A stretch of DNA of 64,000 bases from Bacillus sp. NTK034 (GTDB taxonomy: Bacteria > Bacillota > Bacilli > Bacillales > Cytobacillaceae). Positions within the stretch are counted from its first letter, which is position 1. Each line of letters starts with the position of its first letter. The stretch covers positions 248,001 through 312,000 of the forward strand of contig NZ_JAFKOJ010000002.1 in the NCBI RefSeq assembly GCF_017303275.1. Direction: 5' to 3'. Position numbers and translations under genes: made by a program. Of the stretch, positions 27,502-36,352 are shown piece after piece. Below the pieces are notes generated by a model, which was not told the DNA's origin, ran no database searches, and saw only the letters and a program-made list of their open reading frames with translations.

Positions 27502-28986
27502 TTATTTAACAGGCTGTTTATAACGATTTTTAGTCTGGACGATGCTCGGCCTGATCTTTGAACCGGGCATGGACCGGCGAATCAGGATTTGGGTTAAAGC
27601 CACCGGACTGAATGGAATAAAAGGCCAAAGATATGGTGTGTTTAATGATTTGATGCTTGCAAGAAGAAGAATGGTCAGTGTAAGCCCTACCACCAAGCCT
27701 GGTGTATGGAAAATCGCAACAGCAATAAGCAGGCCAAGTCTTACAATTTTATTGGCAATACTCAATTCATAGCTTGGTGTTGCAAATGTTCCAATAGCTG
27801 CGAGCGCTACATACAAGATGACCTCTGGCACAAACAAACCGACATCAATAGCAATTTGACCAATAAGTACTGCTGCTATTAATCCCATCGCGGTTGAAAG
27901 CGGAGTTGGTGTATGAATGGCGGCAATCCTTAGAAATTCAATCCCGACATCGGCAAGAAACAGCTGGACAATGACAGGAACATTCGTTTCTTCATTTGGA
28001 CCGACAAACGCAATTCTTTCAGGCAGGAGTGAAGGCTCCAAAACGAACAAAAACCAAAGCGGCAGCAGCACAATCGATGCCAATAAGCCTAAGAAACGAA
28101 TCCAGCGGACAAATGTACCGACAGCTGGCGATTGTCTGTATTCTTCCGCATGCTGTAAATGATGAAAATAAGTAGTAGGCGTTATAATGACACTTGGTGA
28201 AGTATCAACGAATACGATAACATGCCCCTCTAGCAAATGGGCTGCTGCCACATCCGCCCTTTCCGTATACCGGACCAGCGGGAAAGGATTGTACCCCTGT
28301 TTCAATATAAATTCTTCAACTGTTTTATCAGCCATGGTAATTCCATCTATTTCAATTGCCTTTATTTCTTTTCTAATTAAATCAACTAAATCTTGATTTG
28401 CAACATCTTTAATGAAGCCGATGGCAACATCTGTTTTAGACCTTTCGCCTACACGCATGATCTCAAACCGAAGTCTTTCATCCCTAATTCTTCTGCGGGT
28501 TAAGGCAGTGTTTACTATAATATTTTCTACATAGCCATCCCTTGATCCACGGACAACTTTTTCAGTATCCGGCTCCTGAGGGGTTCTGCCGGGATAGCTT
28601 CTGACATCGATGACAAGCCCTTCTCCCTCTCCCTCGCCGACAACCACAATTAGGCCTGAGAGCACTTGATCGACCAGCTCATCCATTGTTTTAATGTGCT
28701 CAATTGATTGATGCCTCAGCCTGTTTTCAATGATTTTAAATAGGTTAGAGGAAAGTTTTTCACTATCATTGACCCCAACCAGTCCCTCAATGATGGCTAT
28801 AATGAAACTTGTATCCGTTAACCCATTAATATAATAGAAATGTACATCTTTCCTTAATATCGTTAGCTTTCTGACACCCAGATCGAAGCTTTCTCCCAGG
28901 CCGACTCTTTTTTTCATATATTTTTCAATTTCATGTACAGATTCAAAAATGGGTGTCTTATCTTCCTTCGTCTTGCTTTGTGCCAT
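27502..28986 (-). CDS. spoVAF: Spore membrane protein SpoVAF (GerA-family)
   Basis: 494 residues from ATG at 28986 with AAAGGAG 8 bases upstream. The cytoplasmic N-terminal half contains the GerA/SpoVAF signature [20 protein letters not shown] and [20 protein letters not shown]. Four to five membrane helices follow (about 300-440). SpoVAF is related to the A subunits of nutrient germinant receptors and sits in the inner spore membrane. It is the last gene of this spoVA operon and overlaps spoVAEa by 29 bases. Confidence 0.93.
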   Translation of the reverse strand: MAQSKTKEDKTPIFESVHEIEKYMKKRVGLGESFDLGVRKLTILRKDVHFYYINGLTDTSFIIAIIEGLVGVNDSEKLSSNLFKIIENRLRHQSIEHIKTMDELVDQVLSGLIVVVGEGEGEGLVIDVRSYPGRTPQEPDTEKVVRGSRDGYVENIIVNTALTRRRIRDERLRFEIMRVGERSKTDVAIGFIKDVANQDLVDLIRKEIKAIEIDGITMADKTVEEFILKQGYNPFPLVRYTERADVAAAHLLEGHVIVFVDTSPSVIITPTTYFHHLQHAEEYRQSPAVGTFVRWIRFLGLLASIVLLPLWFLFVLEPSLLPERIAFVGPNEETNVPVIVQLFLADVGIEFLRIAAIHTPTPLSTAMGLIAAVLIGQIAIDVGLFVPEVILYVALAAIGTFATPSYELSIANKIVRLGLLIAVAIFHTPGLVVGLTLTILLLASIKSLNTPYLWPFIPFSPVALTQILIRRSMPGSKIRPSIVQTKNRYKQPVK

Positions 28987-29548
28987 AATAGCCGCTCCTT
29001 TCCAATACAAGTTCTACTGCCTTTTTAGTAATTGGTGATCCTGCATCATAATGATCTTTTTTGGACATCTTCCCGATATCGCCAATTCCCACGATTATCG
29101 GGACATCCAGCTGATCAAGACAATAAACGGTATCACCATTGATTCTGCCTGTTTCCATCTCGGGAACTCCAAATTTATCAACTCCGTAGGGGGTTAATTC
29201 GCCATTATTATCAATACATACATCTACCTTTGTCCATTCGGCCTGTCTTGTTTTTGAGGCAACAGCTATGATTCCCAGAACATCGATATCCTTATGGCAC
29301 GCAACATATTTCAGCGCATTCTCCCCAGCTCCCTCCCCGATAAACCCGCTGTCATCAAACATGACCAGCACAGGATCATGGGAGACTTTTTTTATCAGCT
29401 TGACGATTTGCTGACCGGTTAAGATTGAAGGATTTCCATGCGACAAGGATAAACATCTTCCCCCAATTTCCTTAGCAACAAGCTCAACTGTCTTCCTTGC
29501 AAAATCGTCTCCATCTGTTATAAGAATGACGTGCCTCCGTTCATCCAT
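28958..29548 (-). CDS. spoVAEA: Stage V sporulation protein AEa
   Basis: 196 residues from ATG at 29548, preferred because AAAGGA lies 9 bases upstream; an alternative start at 29575 lacks a good site. The protein is soluble. [20 protein letters not shown] opens the family domain; conserved [18 protein letters not shown] and [20 protein letters not shown] follow. In B. subtilis it is encoded between spoVAEb and spoVAF. Here the gene directly upstream is spoVAB, 55 bases away, so spoVAC, spoVAD and spoVAEb are missing from the operon. Confidence 0.9.
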   Translation of the reverse strand: MDERRHVILITDGDDFARKTVELVAKEIGGRCLSLSHGNPSILTGQQIVKLIKKVSHDPVLVMFDDSGFIGEGAGENALKYVACHKDIDVLGIIAVASKTRQAEWTKVDVCIDNNGELTPYGVDKFGVPEMETGRINGDTVYCLDQLDVPIIVGIGDIGKMSKKDHYDAGSPITKKAVELVLERSGYYGTKQDEGR

Positions 29549-29603
29549 AGCGGTTTTTCCTTTCCGAATCCTCATTTTTCTTTAAATATGCCCAGCCGAT
29601 TGC

Positions 29604-30029
29604 TTATTTATTTACAAAATAAATCCATTGAAACAGTGATCCGAACACCTTTCCAAATACAAATGCCATTAATAAAATCGCAATTTTCCCATCCACTCCG
29701 ATTCTTTTCGCAAGAATTGGAAATACATTCAAAACTTCAGTTAAAGCTGCTGCCAGCATTCCAATAAATATTCCCGAAGCCAGCCCAAGAGGTATCAAAA
29801 GCAAGGGTGTAAACTGCATCACCGGATTCCATAAAGTTGCCAGTGCACCTGCCAAAGCACCCATAACAACTGCAGCTTCATAATGATGGATCATCTTCAT
29901 CGTTTTGGTCAGCTGTGTCAGCCTGGGGATGATGCCCAAAACAGCCAAAAAGGCAACAAAACCTGAACCAACAGCGAGCCCCCCGGCAAATCCAATGATC
30001 ATTACCAGGACAACATTAATGGTCATCAA
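29604..30029 (-). CDS. spoVAB: Stage V sporulation protein AB
   Basis: 141 residues with about four membrane helices (NVVLVMIIGFAGGLAVGSGF at the start, later GAIATLWNPV-like loop and LGLASGIFIGMLAAAL). Length equals that of B. subtilis SpoVAB. Its start overlaps the end of spoVAA by 14 bases. SpoVAB is an inner-membrane component of the dipicolinic acid channel operon, not essential for the channel core. Confidence 0.92.
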   Translation of the reverse strand: MMTINVVLVMIIGFAGGLAVGSGFVAFLAVLGIIPRLTQLTKTMKMIHHYEAAVVMGALAGALATLWNPVMQFTPLLLIPLGLASGIFIGMLAAALTEVLNVFPILAKRIGVDGKIAILLMAFVFGKVFGSLFQWIYFVNK

Positions 30030-30645
30030 GATGCTTCATACTCTCCTTGTTTTCTTTCAATGCAACATAATTATCAAGATCCAGCTGATAATTGAACATT
30101 TCTACTTCCAATGGGCTAGGCTCTTCATTAAGCCGCTTCTTAAAAACATGATTAAAGAATATGATCATGCCAAGCCCCAGGCCTATTGAATAGGGAATTT
30201 GAAAAATGAGGGGCTTGCTGTCCACTTCCCCAGTTATGAGAGTGTAAATTCTAAGCTGTACAGCCTGCATACTCACGTCTTCATGAAAATTCATAATAGC
30301 CAGGGCAGCACCAATAAACAGAAGCAGCCAAACCAGCAGGAAAAGAGGGAATGATACTTTTTGCTTTTTTGTAACCACCTCAACTATCGCTTGAGCCGGC
30401 CCGATCGACTGGACTTCCAGGTTCGAAAATAATTGGGTAATGGCGCGAATTACTTTCATAACGTCAATTATCACAATATTCCGGTCATGCTCGCTTACTT
30501 TATAAAGCGGAAGTGCACAAAGCTTTTCATAAATGTCCTCATCGGCAATGACCTGTGCGATATCTTTTAGCAGTATTCTCTGATTGGGCCGTATTTGCAG
30601 ACGGTGCCGCAAGCGAATATAAACTGTTTTTTCCAAAGCGCTCAC
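30016..30645 (-). CDS. spoVAA: Stage V sporulation protein AA
   Basis: 209 residues. The cytoplasmic N-terminal domain begins with TVYIRLRHRLQIRPNQRILL and extends to about 90. Two membrane helices follow (about 98-116 and 150-168), then a short acidic tail. This is the standard SpoVAA layout and the first gene of the operon. A SigG-like -10 element lies 74 bases upstream. The gene is intact. Confidence 0.93.
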   Translation of the reverse strand: MSALEKTVYIRLRHRLQIRPNQRILLKDIAQVIADEDIYEKLCALPLYKVSEHDRNIVIIDVMKVIRAITQLFSNLEVQSIGPAQAIVEVVTKKQKVSFPLFLLVWLLLFIGAALAIMNFHEDVSMQAVQLRIYTLITGEVDSKPLIFQIPYSIGLGLGMIIFFNHVFKKRLNEEPSPLEVEMFNYQLDLDNYVALKENKESMKHLDDH

Positions 30646-30718
30646 TTCCTACAAAGTGATTTCCTTTACATCAACTTGTTACGCCTATTTAGAGCGATTC
30701 CGCTTTTGTGTCTATATT

Positions 30719-30725
30719 TAGTATG
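30719..30725 (-). promoter_or_regulatory. Candidate SigG -10 element of the spoVA operon
   Basis: CATACTA on the minus strand, a perfect match to the SigF/SigG -10 core. The -35 region 17 bases upstream (TTCATGA) is weak. B. subtilis spoVA is known to be SigG-dependent. Confidence 0.45.
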
Positions 30726-30840
30726 AGTTACATATATTAGCTTCATGAACTCCAATAATTGGCTGTTTAGAAAAACAATAGATATGGGGATCTAGACAGT
30801 TATCTATGTGTTTATACTTTATGCAATTTATTTTGAAAAT

Positions 30841-30885
30841 AAAAAAAGAAAGACCGGATGGATTTAAATATCCATTCGGTCTTTC
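30841..30885 (-). terminator. Terminator of the spoIIA operon
   Basis: Minus strand: GAAAGACCGAATGGAT ... ATCCATCCGGTCTTTC followed by seven T. The sigF stop codon lies inside the hairpin. Confidence 0.9.
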
Positions 30886-31622
30886 ATTTGCTGGAGTATC
30901 TTTTTTTCAAGACGCGATACCTGGACCTGGGAAATACCAAGCCTTGCTGCCACTTCGGATTGGGTCTGATCTTTATAGTAGCGCAAATAGACTATCAGTC
31001 TTTCCCGCTCATCCAATTCGCGGATCGCTTCTTTTAGAGCTATCTTATCAAACCATTTTCCTTCATTCCCATCATCTATCTGATCGAGCAGCGTTATGGG
31101 ATCCCCGTCATTTTCATACACTGTTTCATGTATTGATGAAGGAATCCGGCTTGCTTCCTGGGCGAGGATAATATCTTCCGGAGAAATTTCCAGAAACTCG
31201 GAAAGCTCTGTAACTGTTGGGATGCGGCCAAGCGTTTTTGATAGCTCATCTTTGGCCTTCCTGATTTTATTGCCCATTTCCTTCAATGAACGGCTTACCT
31301 TAACCGTTCCATCATCGCGTATGAATCTTTGGATCTCTCCAATAATCATTGGAACCGCATAGGTTGAAAACTTTACATCATAACTGAGATCAAATTTATC
31401 AACAGATTTCAACAAGCCGATACAGCCAATTTGGAAGAGGTCATCCGGTTCATATCCTCTATTCAAGAATCTTTGGACGACAGACCAGACAAGACGCATA
31501 TTTTTTTGAACAATTTTGTCTCTTGCACCCTGATCCCCGCTTTGGCTTTGCTTTATAAGCTCCTTGACTTCATTGTCCTTTAAATAGGTTTGGCCCTTCT
31601 CTGCTTTAACCTCCACATCCAT
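30864..31622 (-). CDS. sigF: RNA polymerase sigma factor SigF (SpoIIAC)
   Basis: 252 residues. Region 2 motifs DKIVQKNMRLVWSVVQRFLN, DDLFQIGCIGLLKSVDKFD and KFSTYAVPMIIGEIQRFIRD; region 3 VSRSLKEMGNKI; region 4 LDERERLIVYLRYYKDQTQS and ISQVQVSRLEKKIL. It is the first forespore-specific sigma factor, held by SpoIIAB until SpoIIAA frees it. It is last in the spoIIAA-spoIIAB-sigF operon, 12 bases after spoIIAB. Confidence 0.97.
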   Translation of the reverse strand: MDVEVKAEKGQTYLKDNEVKELIKQSQSGDQGARDKIVQKNMRLVWSVVQRFLNRGYEPDDLFQIGCIGLLKSVDKFDLSYDVKFSTYAVPMIIGEIQRFIRDDGTVKVSRSLKEMGNKIRKAKDELSKTLGRIPTVTELSEFLEISPEDIILAQEASRIPSSIHETVYENDGDPITLLDQIDDGNEGKWFDKIALKEAIRELDERERLIVYLRYYKDQTQSEVAARLGISQVQVSRLEKKILQQMKDRMDI

Positions 31623-31634
31623 AGCAAGACTCCC

Positions 31635-32075
31635 TTAATTGCATAGCATTTTACTATTTGATAAATGCTTCCTTAATCGGATCTCTGTGCCTATTCCCGG
31701 CTGCGATTTGATTTCGATTTCATCCATGAAATTTTCCATGATGGTAAAGCCCATCCCTGATCTTTCCAGTTCAGGTTTTGTTGTAAATAACGGCTGTCTG
31801 GCCTCCTCCACATCCATAATTCCATGGCCTTTATCCTTAACGGTCAAATCAATAAATCCATCTTCAATCAGGACAGAAATATAGACAATCCCATTAGGAT
31901 CATTTTCATAGCCGTGAATAATGGAGTTGGTTACAGCTTCGGAAACGACAGTTTTAATTTCTGTCAGTTCATCCATCGTTGGATCAAGCTGGGCAATAAA
32001 GGCAGCAACAGTAACACGAGCGAATGATTCATTTTGGCTAAGTGCGCTAAATTCGAGGTTCATCACATTTTTCAT
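31635..32075 (-). CDS. spoIIAB: Anti-sigma F factor and serine kinase SpoIIAB
   Basis: 146 residues from ATG at 32075, giving the [20 protein letters not shown] start that matches B. subtilis closely. The GHKL ATPase motifs are [11 protein letters not shown] (N box), [10 protein letters not shown] (G1) and [18 protein letters not shown] (G2). SpoIIAB binds SigF and phosphorylates the Ser of SpoIIAA. It starts 4 bases after the spoIIAA stop. Confidence 0.96.
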   Translation of the reverse strand: MKNVMNLEFSALSQNESFARVTVAAFIAQLDPTMDELTEIKTVVSEAVTNSIIHGYENDPNGIVYISVLIEDGFIDLTVKDKGHGIMDVEEARQPLFTTKPELERSGMGFTIMENFMDEIEIKSQPGIGTEIRLRKHLSNSKMLCN

Positions 32076-32079
32076 AATT

Positions 32080-32430
32080 CTAGGCAACCCCCAATCTTTG
32101 CAGTGCGTTTTCTTCTGTCGTTTCTAAACGGATAATCTTAAATAAACCCGACATATCAAATAGTCTCTGCACTGCTGGAGAAATCGCACAAACAACCATT
32201 TCACCATGCTTTTGTTTGATTTGTTTGTACCTGCCCAAAATAACTCCCAACCCTGAACTATCCATAAACGAAAGCTGCTCAAGGTTCAAAATAATATGAT
32301 TGATACCATGATCTTCAATCGCCCTTGCTGCCTGTTCACGCAGCTCATCTGCAGAATGATGGTCGAGCTCCCCGCTTAAACGAATACATAAGACATCATT
32401 CTTCACTTCCAAATTAATGTTAAGACTCAC
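32080..32430 (-). CDS. spoIIAA: Anti-anti-sigma factor SpoIIAA
   Basis: 116 residues from a GTG start at 32430 with AAGGAGG upstream. A single STAS domain; the phosphorylatable serine lies in [17 protein letters not shown] near residue 57. Its unphosphorylated form (after SpoIIE) displaces SigF from SpoIIAB. First gene of the operon here; dacF lies 225 bases upstream in the same direction. Confidence 0.96.
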   Translation of the reverse strand: MSLNINLEVKNDVLCIRLSGELDHHSADELREQAARAIEDHGINHIILNLEQLSFMDSSGLGVILGRYKQIKQKHGEMVVCAISPAVQRLFDMSGLFKIIRLETTEENALQRLGVA

Positions 32431-32550
32431 TACCTTAGCCTCCTTATCTGGTATCCGGAACTGAAAAAGCCGCTAATGCTTCATGCTTTTCCTGCGGATA
32501 GGATAAGCCGGAACCTCAAAAAATTCCGGTATCCGCCCTTATAGTGAGTC

Positions 32551-32578
32551 AATTTCGATGCCCGATGTTTCATTTCCT
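32551..32578 (-). promoter_or_regulatory. Candidate SigH promoter of the spoIIA operon
   Basis: Minus strand: AGGAAAT (32572-32578), then 12 bases, then ATCGAAATT, close to the SigH pattern AGGAWWT, 11-12 bases, GAAT. One mismatch in the -10. B. subtilis spoIIA is transcribed by SigH. Confidence 0.55.
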
Positions 32579-32633
32579 TCCTGGAGACAAAACTAGTGCA
32601 TTTTCGCTAAAAATAATTAACATTAATATTCTT

Positions 32634-32640
32634 TTCGACA
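32634..32640 (-). promoter_or_regulatory. Spo0A box upstream of spoIIA
   Basis: TGTCGAA on the minus strand, a perfect core 0A box. It lies about 56 bases upstream of the SigH -35, in the region where Spo0A-P activates B. subtilis spoIIA. Confidence 0.6.
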
Positions 32641-32655
32641 AAAATGGAATGGTAT

Positions 32656-33819
32656 TTATTCTGCTTTTGAAAATAATCCCATTGATCTCTTAAACAAGGT
32701 CCACCATGATGCTTCCTTACTATCTTCTTTAGCAACCAGAGGGCTTTCAACTAAAACTTTTCCATCCTTTTTCAAGGTTAATGTTCCGATTTGATCGCCC
32801 TTTTGGACAGGTGCCTGAATATTATTATTTAAAGTGACTTTTTGTTCAATTTCCTCAATGCTTTCACCTTTTTTAGTTAATAGGGAAATCGGTTCGCTTG
32901 TCAGGGCTTCAACCATTTTCTTCTCCCCTTTACTTACTGCAATTTTGCCAAGTACGTGATTTCTTTCATACATTGGGTGTGTCTTATATTGGCTGAATGC
33001 ATAGTCGAGCATTTTAGTCACCTGGGCATTGCGTTCTTTCGAAGTCGGTGCGCCAAATACAACTGCTATCACCCGCATGCCATCTTTCTCCGCTGTTGCT
33101 GTCAGACAGTATTTTGCTTCAGAAGTAAAACCTGTTTTAAGTCCATCAACTCCTGGATAAAAACGCACAAGGCGGTTTGTATTGACAAGCCAGAATTTTT
33201 TATCTGTGTCCTCACGAAGATAAGCTTCATATGTGCCTGTAAACGCAGTTATTTTTTCATATTTAAGAAGCTCTTTCGCCATAATTGCCATATCATGTGC
33301 AGTACTGTAATGTTCCTTAGCTGAAAGGCCTGTGGGGTTTTGGAAATTAGTATTCTTAAGACCTAATTCCTTTGCCTTTTTATTCATCATTTCAACAAAA
33401 GCTTCTTCTGAACCGGCAATTCTCTCAGCCATTGCAACGGACGCATCGTTTCCGGAACCAATTGCGATTCCCTGCAGCATTTGCTTTGTGGTCATTTCTT
33501 CACCTGGCTCGAGGAAGATTTGCGAACCGCCCATGGATGCTGCATACTCACTTGTCCGGATTTTCTCATCCCATGACAGCTTTCCTTCATCTATAGCTTC
33601 CATGATTAAAAGCATTGTCATTACTTTAGTCATACTCGCAGGCGGAAGCTGTTCACTGCTATTTTTTTCATACAATATCGAACCGGTATCACGTTCGATA
33701 AGAATTGCGGATTTCACATTATCCGCTAAATCTGCACTGCTTTCTCTTGCAAATCCTGAAGGAACAAAGATTGTTGCCATTAATAATGTTATTAACATTA
33801 ATGAGACGAGTCGTTTCAT
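32656..33819 (-). CDS. dacF: D-alanyl-D-alanine carboxypeptidase DacF
   Basis: 387 residues from ATG at 33819 with GGAGGT upstream. Signal peptide at 1-23 (SLMLITLLMATIFVPSGFA). Catalytic motifs: Ser in ASMTKVMTM near 61, SGNDAS near 123, and KTG in DGLKTGFTSEA near 223. It works in the forespore on germ-cell-wall or cortex peptidoglycan with DacB. Same strand and position as in the B. subtilis dacF-spoIIA region; a SigF-type promoter precedes it. Confidence 0.95.
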   Translation of the reverse strand: MKRLVSLMLITLLMATIFVPSGFARESSADLADNVKSAILIERDTGSILYEKNSSEQLPPASMTKVMTMLLIMEAIDEGKLSWDEKIRTSEYAASMGGSQIFLEPGEEMTTKQMLQGIAIGSGNDASVAMAERIAGSEEAFVEMMNKKAKELGLKNTNFQNPTGLSAKEHYSTAHDMAIMAKELLKYEKITAFTGTYEAYLREDTDKKFWLVNTNRLVRFYPGVDGLKTGFTSEAKYCLTATAEKDGMRVIAVVFGAPTSKERNAQVTKMLDYAFSQYKTHPMYERNHVLGKIAVSKGEKKMVEALTSEPISLLTKKGESIEEIEQKVTLNNNIQAPVQKGDQIGTLTLKKDGKVLVESPLVAKEDSKEASWWTLFKRSMGLFSKAE

Positions 33820-33849
33820 CACACAATACCTCCATTCTTTATAGCCTCC

Positions 33850-33878
33850 ATTTTTTCCATTCAAAGAAAATTTATACA
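33850..33878 (-). promoter_or_regulatory. Candidate SigF promoter of dacF
   Basis: Minus strand: TGTATA (33873-33878), 14 bases, GGAAAAAAT (33850-33858). This fits the SigF consensus (GYATA, about 15 bases, GGNRANAMT). B. subtilis dacF is SigF-dependent. Confidence 0.6.
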
Positions 33879-33917
33879 GTTAAGGCAGATTAAAAATAAT
33901 AAGAGAAGACAGCACCA

Positions 33918-33961
33918 CAGCAAAAAGCCGCCAGACATAAAGTCCTGGCGGCTTTTTGCTG
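33918..33961. terminator. Terminator after pdp
   Basis: CAGCAAAAAGCCGCCAG / CTGGCGGCTTTTTGCTG, a perfect 17-bp inverted repeat with a 10-base loop, at the end of pdp. Confidence 0.9.
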
Positions 33962-33966
33962 CTATA

Positions 33967-35271
33967 TTATTCAGTTATTTCCTCATGAATCAATATTGGA
34001 GCCGGTACTTTTTCAGTCGACATAGTAATGTTTTCATAAAGCATATTTCTTACTTCTTCTACATTTTCAAAGTTGCTGTAGATGGTTACAAGAGATTCAC
34101 CCTTTTGTACCTGGTCCCCGATTTTCTTTCTTAACATAAGGCCGACAGCAAGATCGATTTCGGATTCCTTGGTTGCTCTTCCTGCTCCCAAAAGCATGGC
34201 TGCTGTTCCAATTTCATCTGCTATAATCTCAGATACATAGCCATCCTGCTTAGCTTCTAATTCAAATGTATATTTTGCCTGAGGCAATTTTTGCGGATCA
34301 TCAACAACTGAAGCATCTCCGCCCTGAGAGCTTAAGAATACTTTGAATGTTTCTAAAGCGGAACCATCTTTAATAACATTCTCAAGCTTTTCACGCGCTT
34401 CCTTCAATGAATCCGCTTTTTTCGCCAAGAAAACCATATGGCTGCCCAAGGTCAGGCAAAGTTCTGTCAGATCTTCAGGACCTTCGCCTTTTAATGTATC
34501 GATCGCTTCTTTTACTTCAAGGGCATTTCCAATTGCATAACCCAGCGGCTGGCTCATATCCGATATAACTGCCATTGTGTTTCTGCCAACATTATTTCCG
34601 ATTCGAACCATCGCTTTCGCTAATTCACGGGAATCGTCAAGCGTCTTCATGAATGCGCCAGCGCCTGTTTTAACATCAAGGACAATGGCGTCAGCACCTG
34701 CAGCGATTTTTTTGCTCATTATCGAACTTGCAATTAGAGGAATGCTGTCAACTGTAGCTGTAACATCGCGAAGTGCATACAACTTTTTATCAGCTGGTGT
34801 TAAGTTGCCGCTCTGTCCAATTACTGCAATCTTATTTTGATTAACAAGCTTAATGAATTCATCATTTTCAATTTCTACATGGAAACCTTCTACCGACTCA
34901 AGTTTGTCGATGGTTCCGCCTGTATGTCCGAGTCCCCTCCCTGACATCTTCGCAACCGGAACACCCACTGCCGCTACAAGCGGTCCCAGGACCAGTGTTG
35001 TTGTATCGCCAACACCGCCAGTTGAATGTTTATCTACTTTAATGCCTTCTATTTTTGATAAGTCGATTTGATCACCGGATTCTACCATCGCCATAGTCAA
35101 GTCGGCTCTTTCGTTCTCTGTCATTCCCTGGAAAAAGATAGCCATTGTTAAAGCACTTACCTGATAATCCGGGATTGAACCGTCTGTATATCCTTTAATG
35201 ACAAACTGAATTTCTTCAGTTGTTAACTCAAGTCCATCCCTTTTCTTTTCAATAAGATCCACCATTCTCAT
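33967..35271 (-). CDS. pdp: Pyrimidine-nucleoside phosphorylase
   Basis: 434 residues from ATG at 35271, which gives the family start [13 protein letters not shown]; a TTG six bases earlier is possible. Phosphate and substrate motifs: [39 protein letters not shown] and [20 protein letters not shown]. It cleaves uridine and thymidine to base and (deoxy)ribose 1-phosphate. With punA and deoB upstream it forms a nucleoside catabolism set; a palindromic repeat lies between pdp and punA. Confidence 0.96.
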   Translation of the reverse strand: MRMVDLIEKKRDGLELTTEEIQFVIKGYTDGSIPDYQVSALTMAIFFQGMTENERADLTMAMVESGDQIDLSKIEGIKVDKHSTGGVGDTTTLVLGPLVAAVGVPVAKMSGRGLGHTGGTIDKLESVEGFHVEIENDEFIKLVNQNKIAVIGQSGNLTPADKKLYALRDVTATVDSIPLIASSIMSKKIAAGADAIVLDVKTGAGAFMKTLDDSRELAKAMVRIGNNVGRNTMAVISDMSQPLGYAIGNALEVKEAIDTLKGEGPEDLTELCLTLGSHMVFLAKKADSLKEAREKLENVIKDGSALETFKVFLSSQGGDASVVDDPQKLPQAKYTFELEAKQDGYVSEIIADEIGTAAMLLGAGRATKESEIDLAVGLMLRKKIGDQVQKGESLVTIYSNFENVEEVRNMLYENITMSTEKVPAPILIHEEITE

Positions 35272-35353
35272 AATCAAACACCACTGCTTTCATTTATTCT
35301 TTTCTTATGGCTCTAATCTAATCGATTGTTGTTTTTGATCAATAAGTCAGCCC

Positions 35354-35441
35354 GTTGATTTCCGCTACGGACACTTGCTTTCCGCGGGGAGGAACGAGAG
35401 CCTCCACCCGCAGGAGTCAAGTGCCCTCCGCTCCAATCAAC
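35354..35441. repeat. Large imperfect palindromic repeat (second family)
   Basis: The ends GTTGATT and AATCAAC are inverted copies, and the similarity continues inwards for about 40 bases on each side (left: GGACACTTGCTTTCCGCGGG; right: CCCGCAGGAGTCAAGTGCCC). A hairpin-forming element in the punA-pdp gap. I recognise the general type as a dispersed repeat common in Bacillaceae; other full copies are not in this window. Confidence 0.75.
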
Positions 35442-35499
35442 TCAGTAATTAAACTAAGTTAGCCGCATAGCCTCCAGAATCAACATGCCTTAAGAAATC

Positions 35500-36321
35500 T
35501 TATACACCAAGTTCCTTAACGATTGCTTTCACATAACGAAGGAAATCGGCTTTGACTTTCTCAGTTGTTTCGATTACTTCTTCGTGGTTTAGCGGCTGAT
35601 CCAGGATACCTGCAGCCATATTTGAAATACAGGAGATTCCAAGCACATTCATTCCTGAATGCTGTGCCACAATGACTTCTGGAACAGTTGACATGCCGAC
35701 TGCATCTCCGCCAATTGTTCTCAGCATGTGAATTTCTGCAGGAGTTTCATAAGTCGGCCCCGTATTGCCGACATAAACTCCTTCCTGAATCTTCAGGTTT
35801 AGCTTATCGGCAATTCCTTTTGCAAGTTTTCTTAATTCTTTGGAATATGCTTCTGACATATCCGGAAAACGCGGACCCATGCGGGAATCATTAGGACCAA
35901 TAAGCGGATTGCTGCCCATATTGTTGATATGGTCTGAAATAAGCATGAGATCTCCAGGTGAATAGGTTTCATTCACTCCGCCTGCTGCATTTGTAACAAT
36001 CAGCTTCTCAACACCCATTTCATTCATAACTCTTACAGGAAAGGTTACCTTATCAAATGAGTATCCTTCGTAATAATGAAAACGGCCTTGCATAGCAACC
36101 ACTTCAATGCCGTTCAAACGTCCGAAAACCAGCTGTCCAGCATGGCCCTCTACCGTTGATACAGGAAAATCAGGGATTTCGTTATATGGGATTTTAACCG
36201 GTTCTTCAATTTCGTCTGCCAGTACTCCGAGTCCTGACCCTAATATCAGCCCAATCTTTGGCTGCCCAGTATATTTATTTTTAAGAAACTCAGCCGCATT
36301 TTGAATTTTGCTATAATTCAT
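35500..36321 (-). CDS. punA: Purine-nucleoside phosphorylase
   Basis: 273 residues from ATG at 36321 with GAGGAG 7 bases upstream. Motifs: LILGSGLGVLADEIE (phosphate loop), STVEGHAGQLVFG, MQGRFHYYEGY, VTNAAGGVN, and GMSTVPEVIVAQHSGMNVLG near the substrate pocket. It splits inosine and guanosine (and deoxy forms) with phosphate. It follows deoB by 31 bases and is the partner supplying (deoxy)ribose 1-phosphate to DeoB. Confidence 0.95.
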   Translation of the reverse strand: MNYSKIQNAAEFLKNKYTGQPKIGLILGSGLGVLADEIEEPVKIPYNEIPDFPVSTVEGHAGQLVFGRLNGIEVVAMQGRFHYYEGYSFDKVTFPVRVMNEMGVEKLIVTNAAGGVNETYSPGDLMLISDHINNMGSNPLIGPNDSRMGPRFPDMSEAYSKELRKLAKGIADKLNLKIQEGVYVGNTGPTYETPAEIHMLRTIGGDAVGMSTVPEVIVAQHSGMNVLGISCISNMAAGILDQPLNHEEVIETTEKVKADFLRYVKAIVKELGV

Positions 36322-36352
36322 CGTCATTCTCCTCATCTGTTTTTATATTGCG

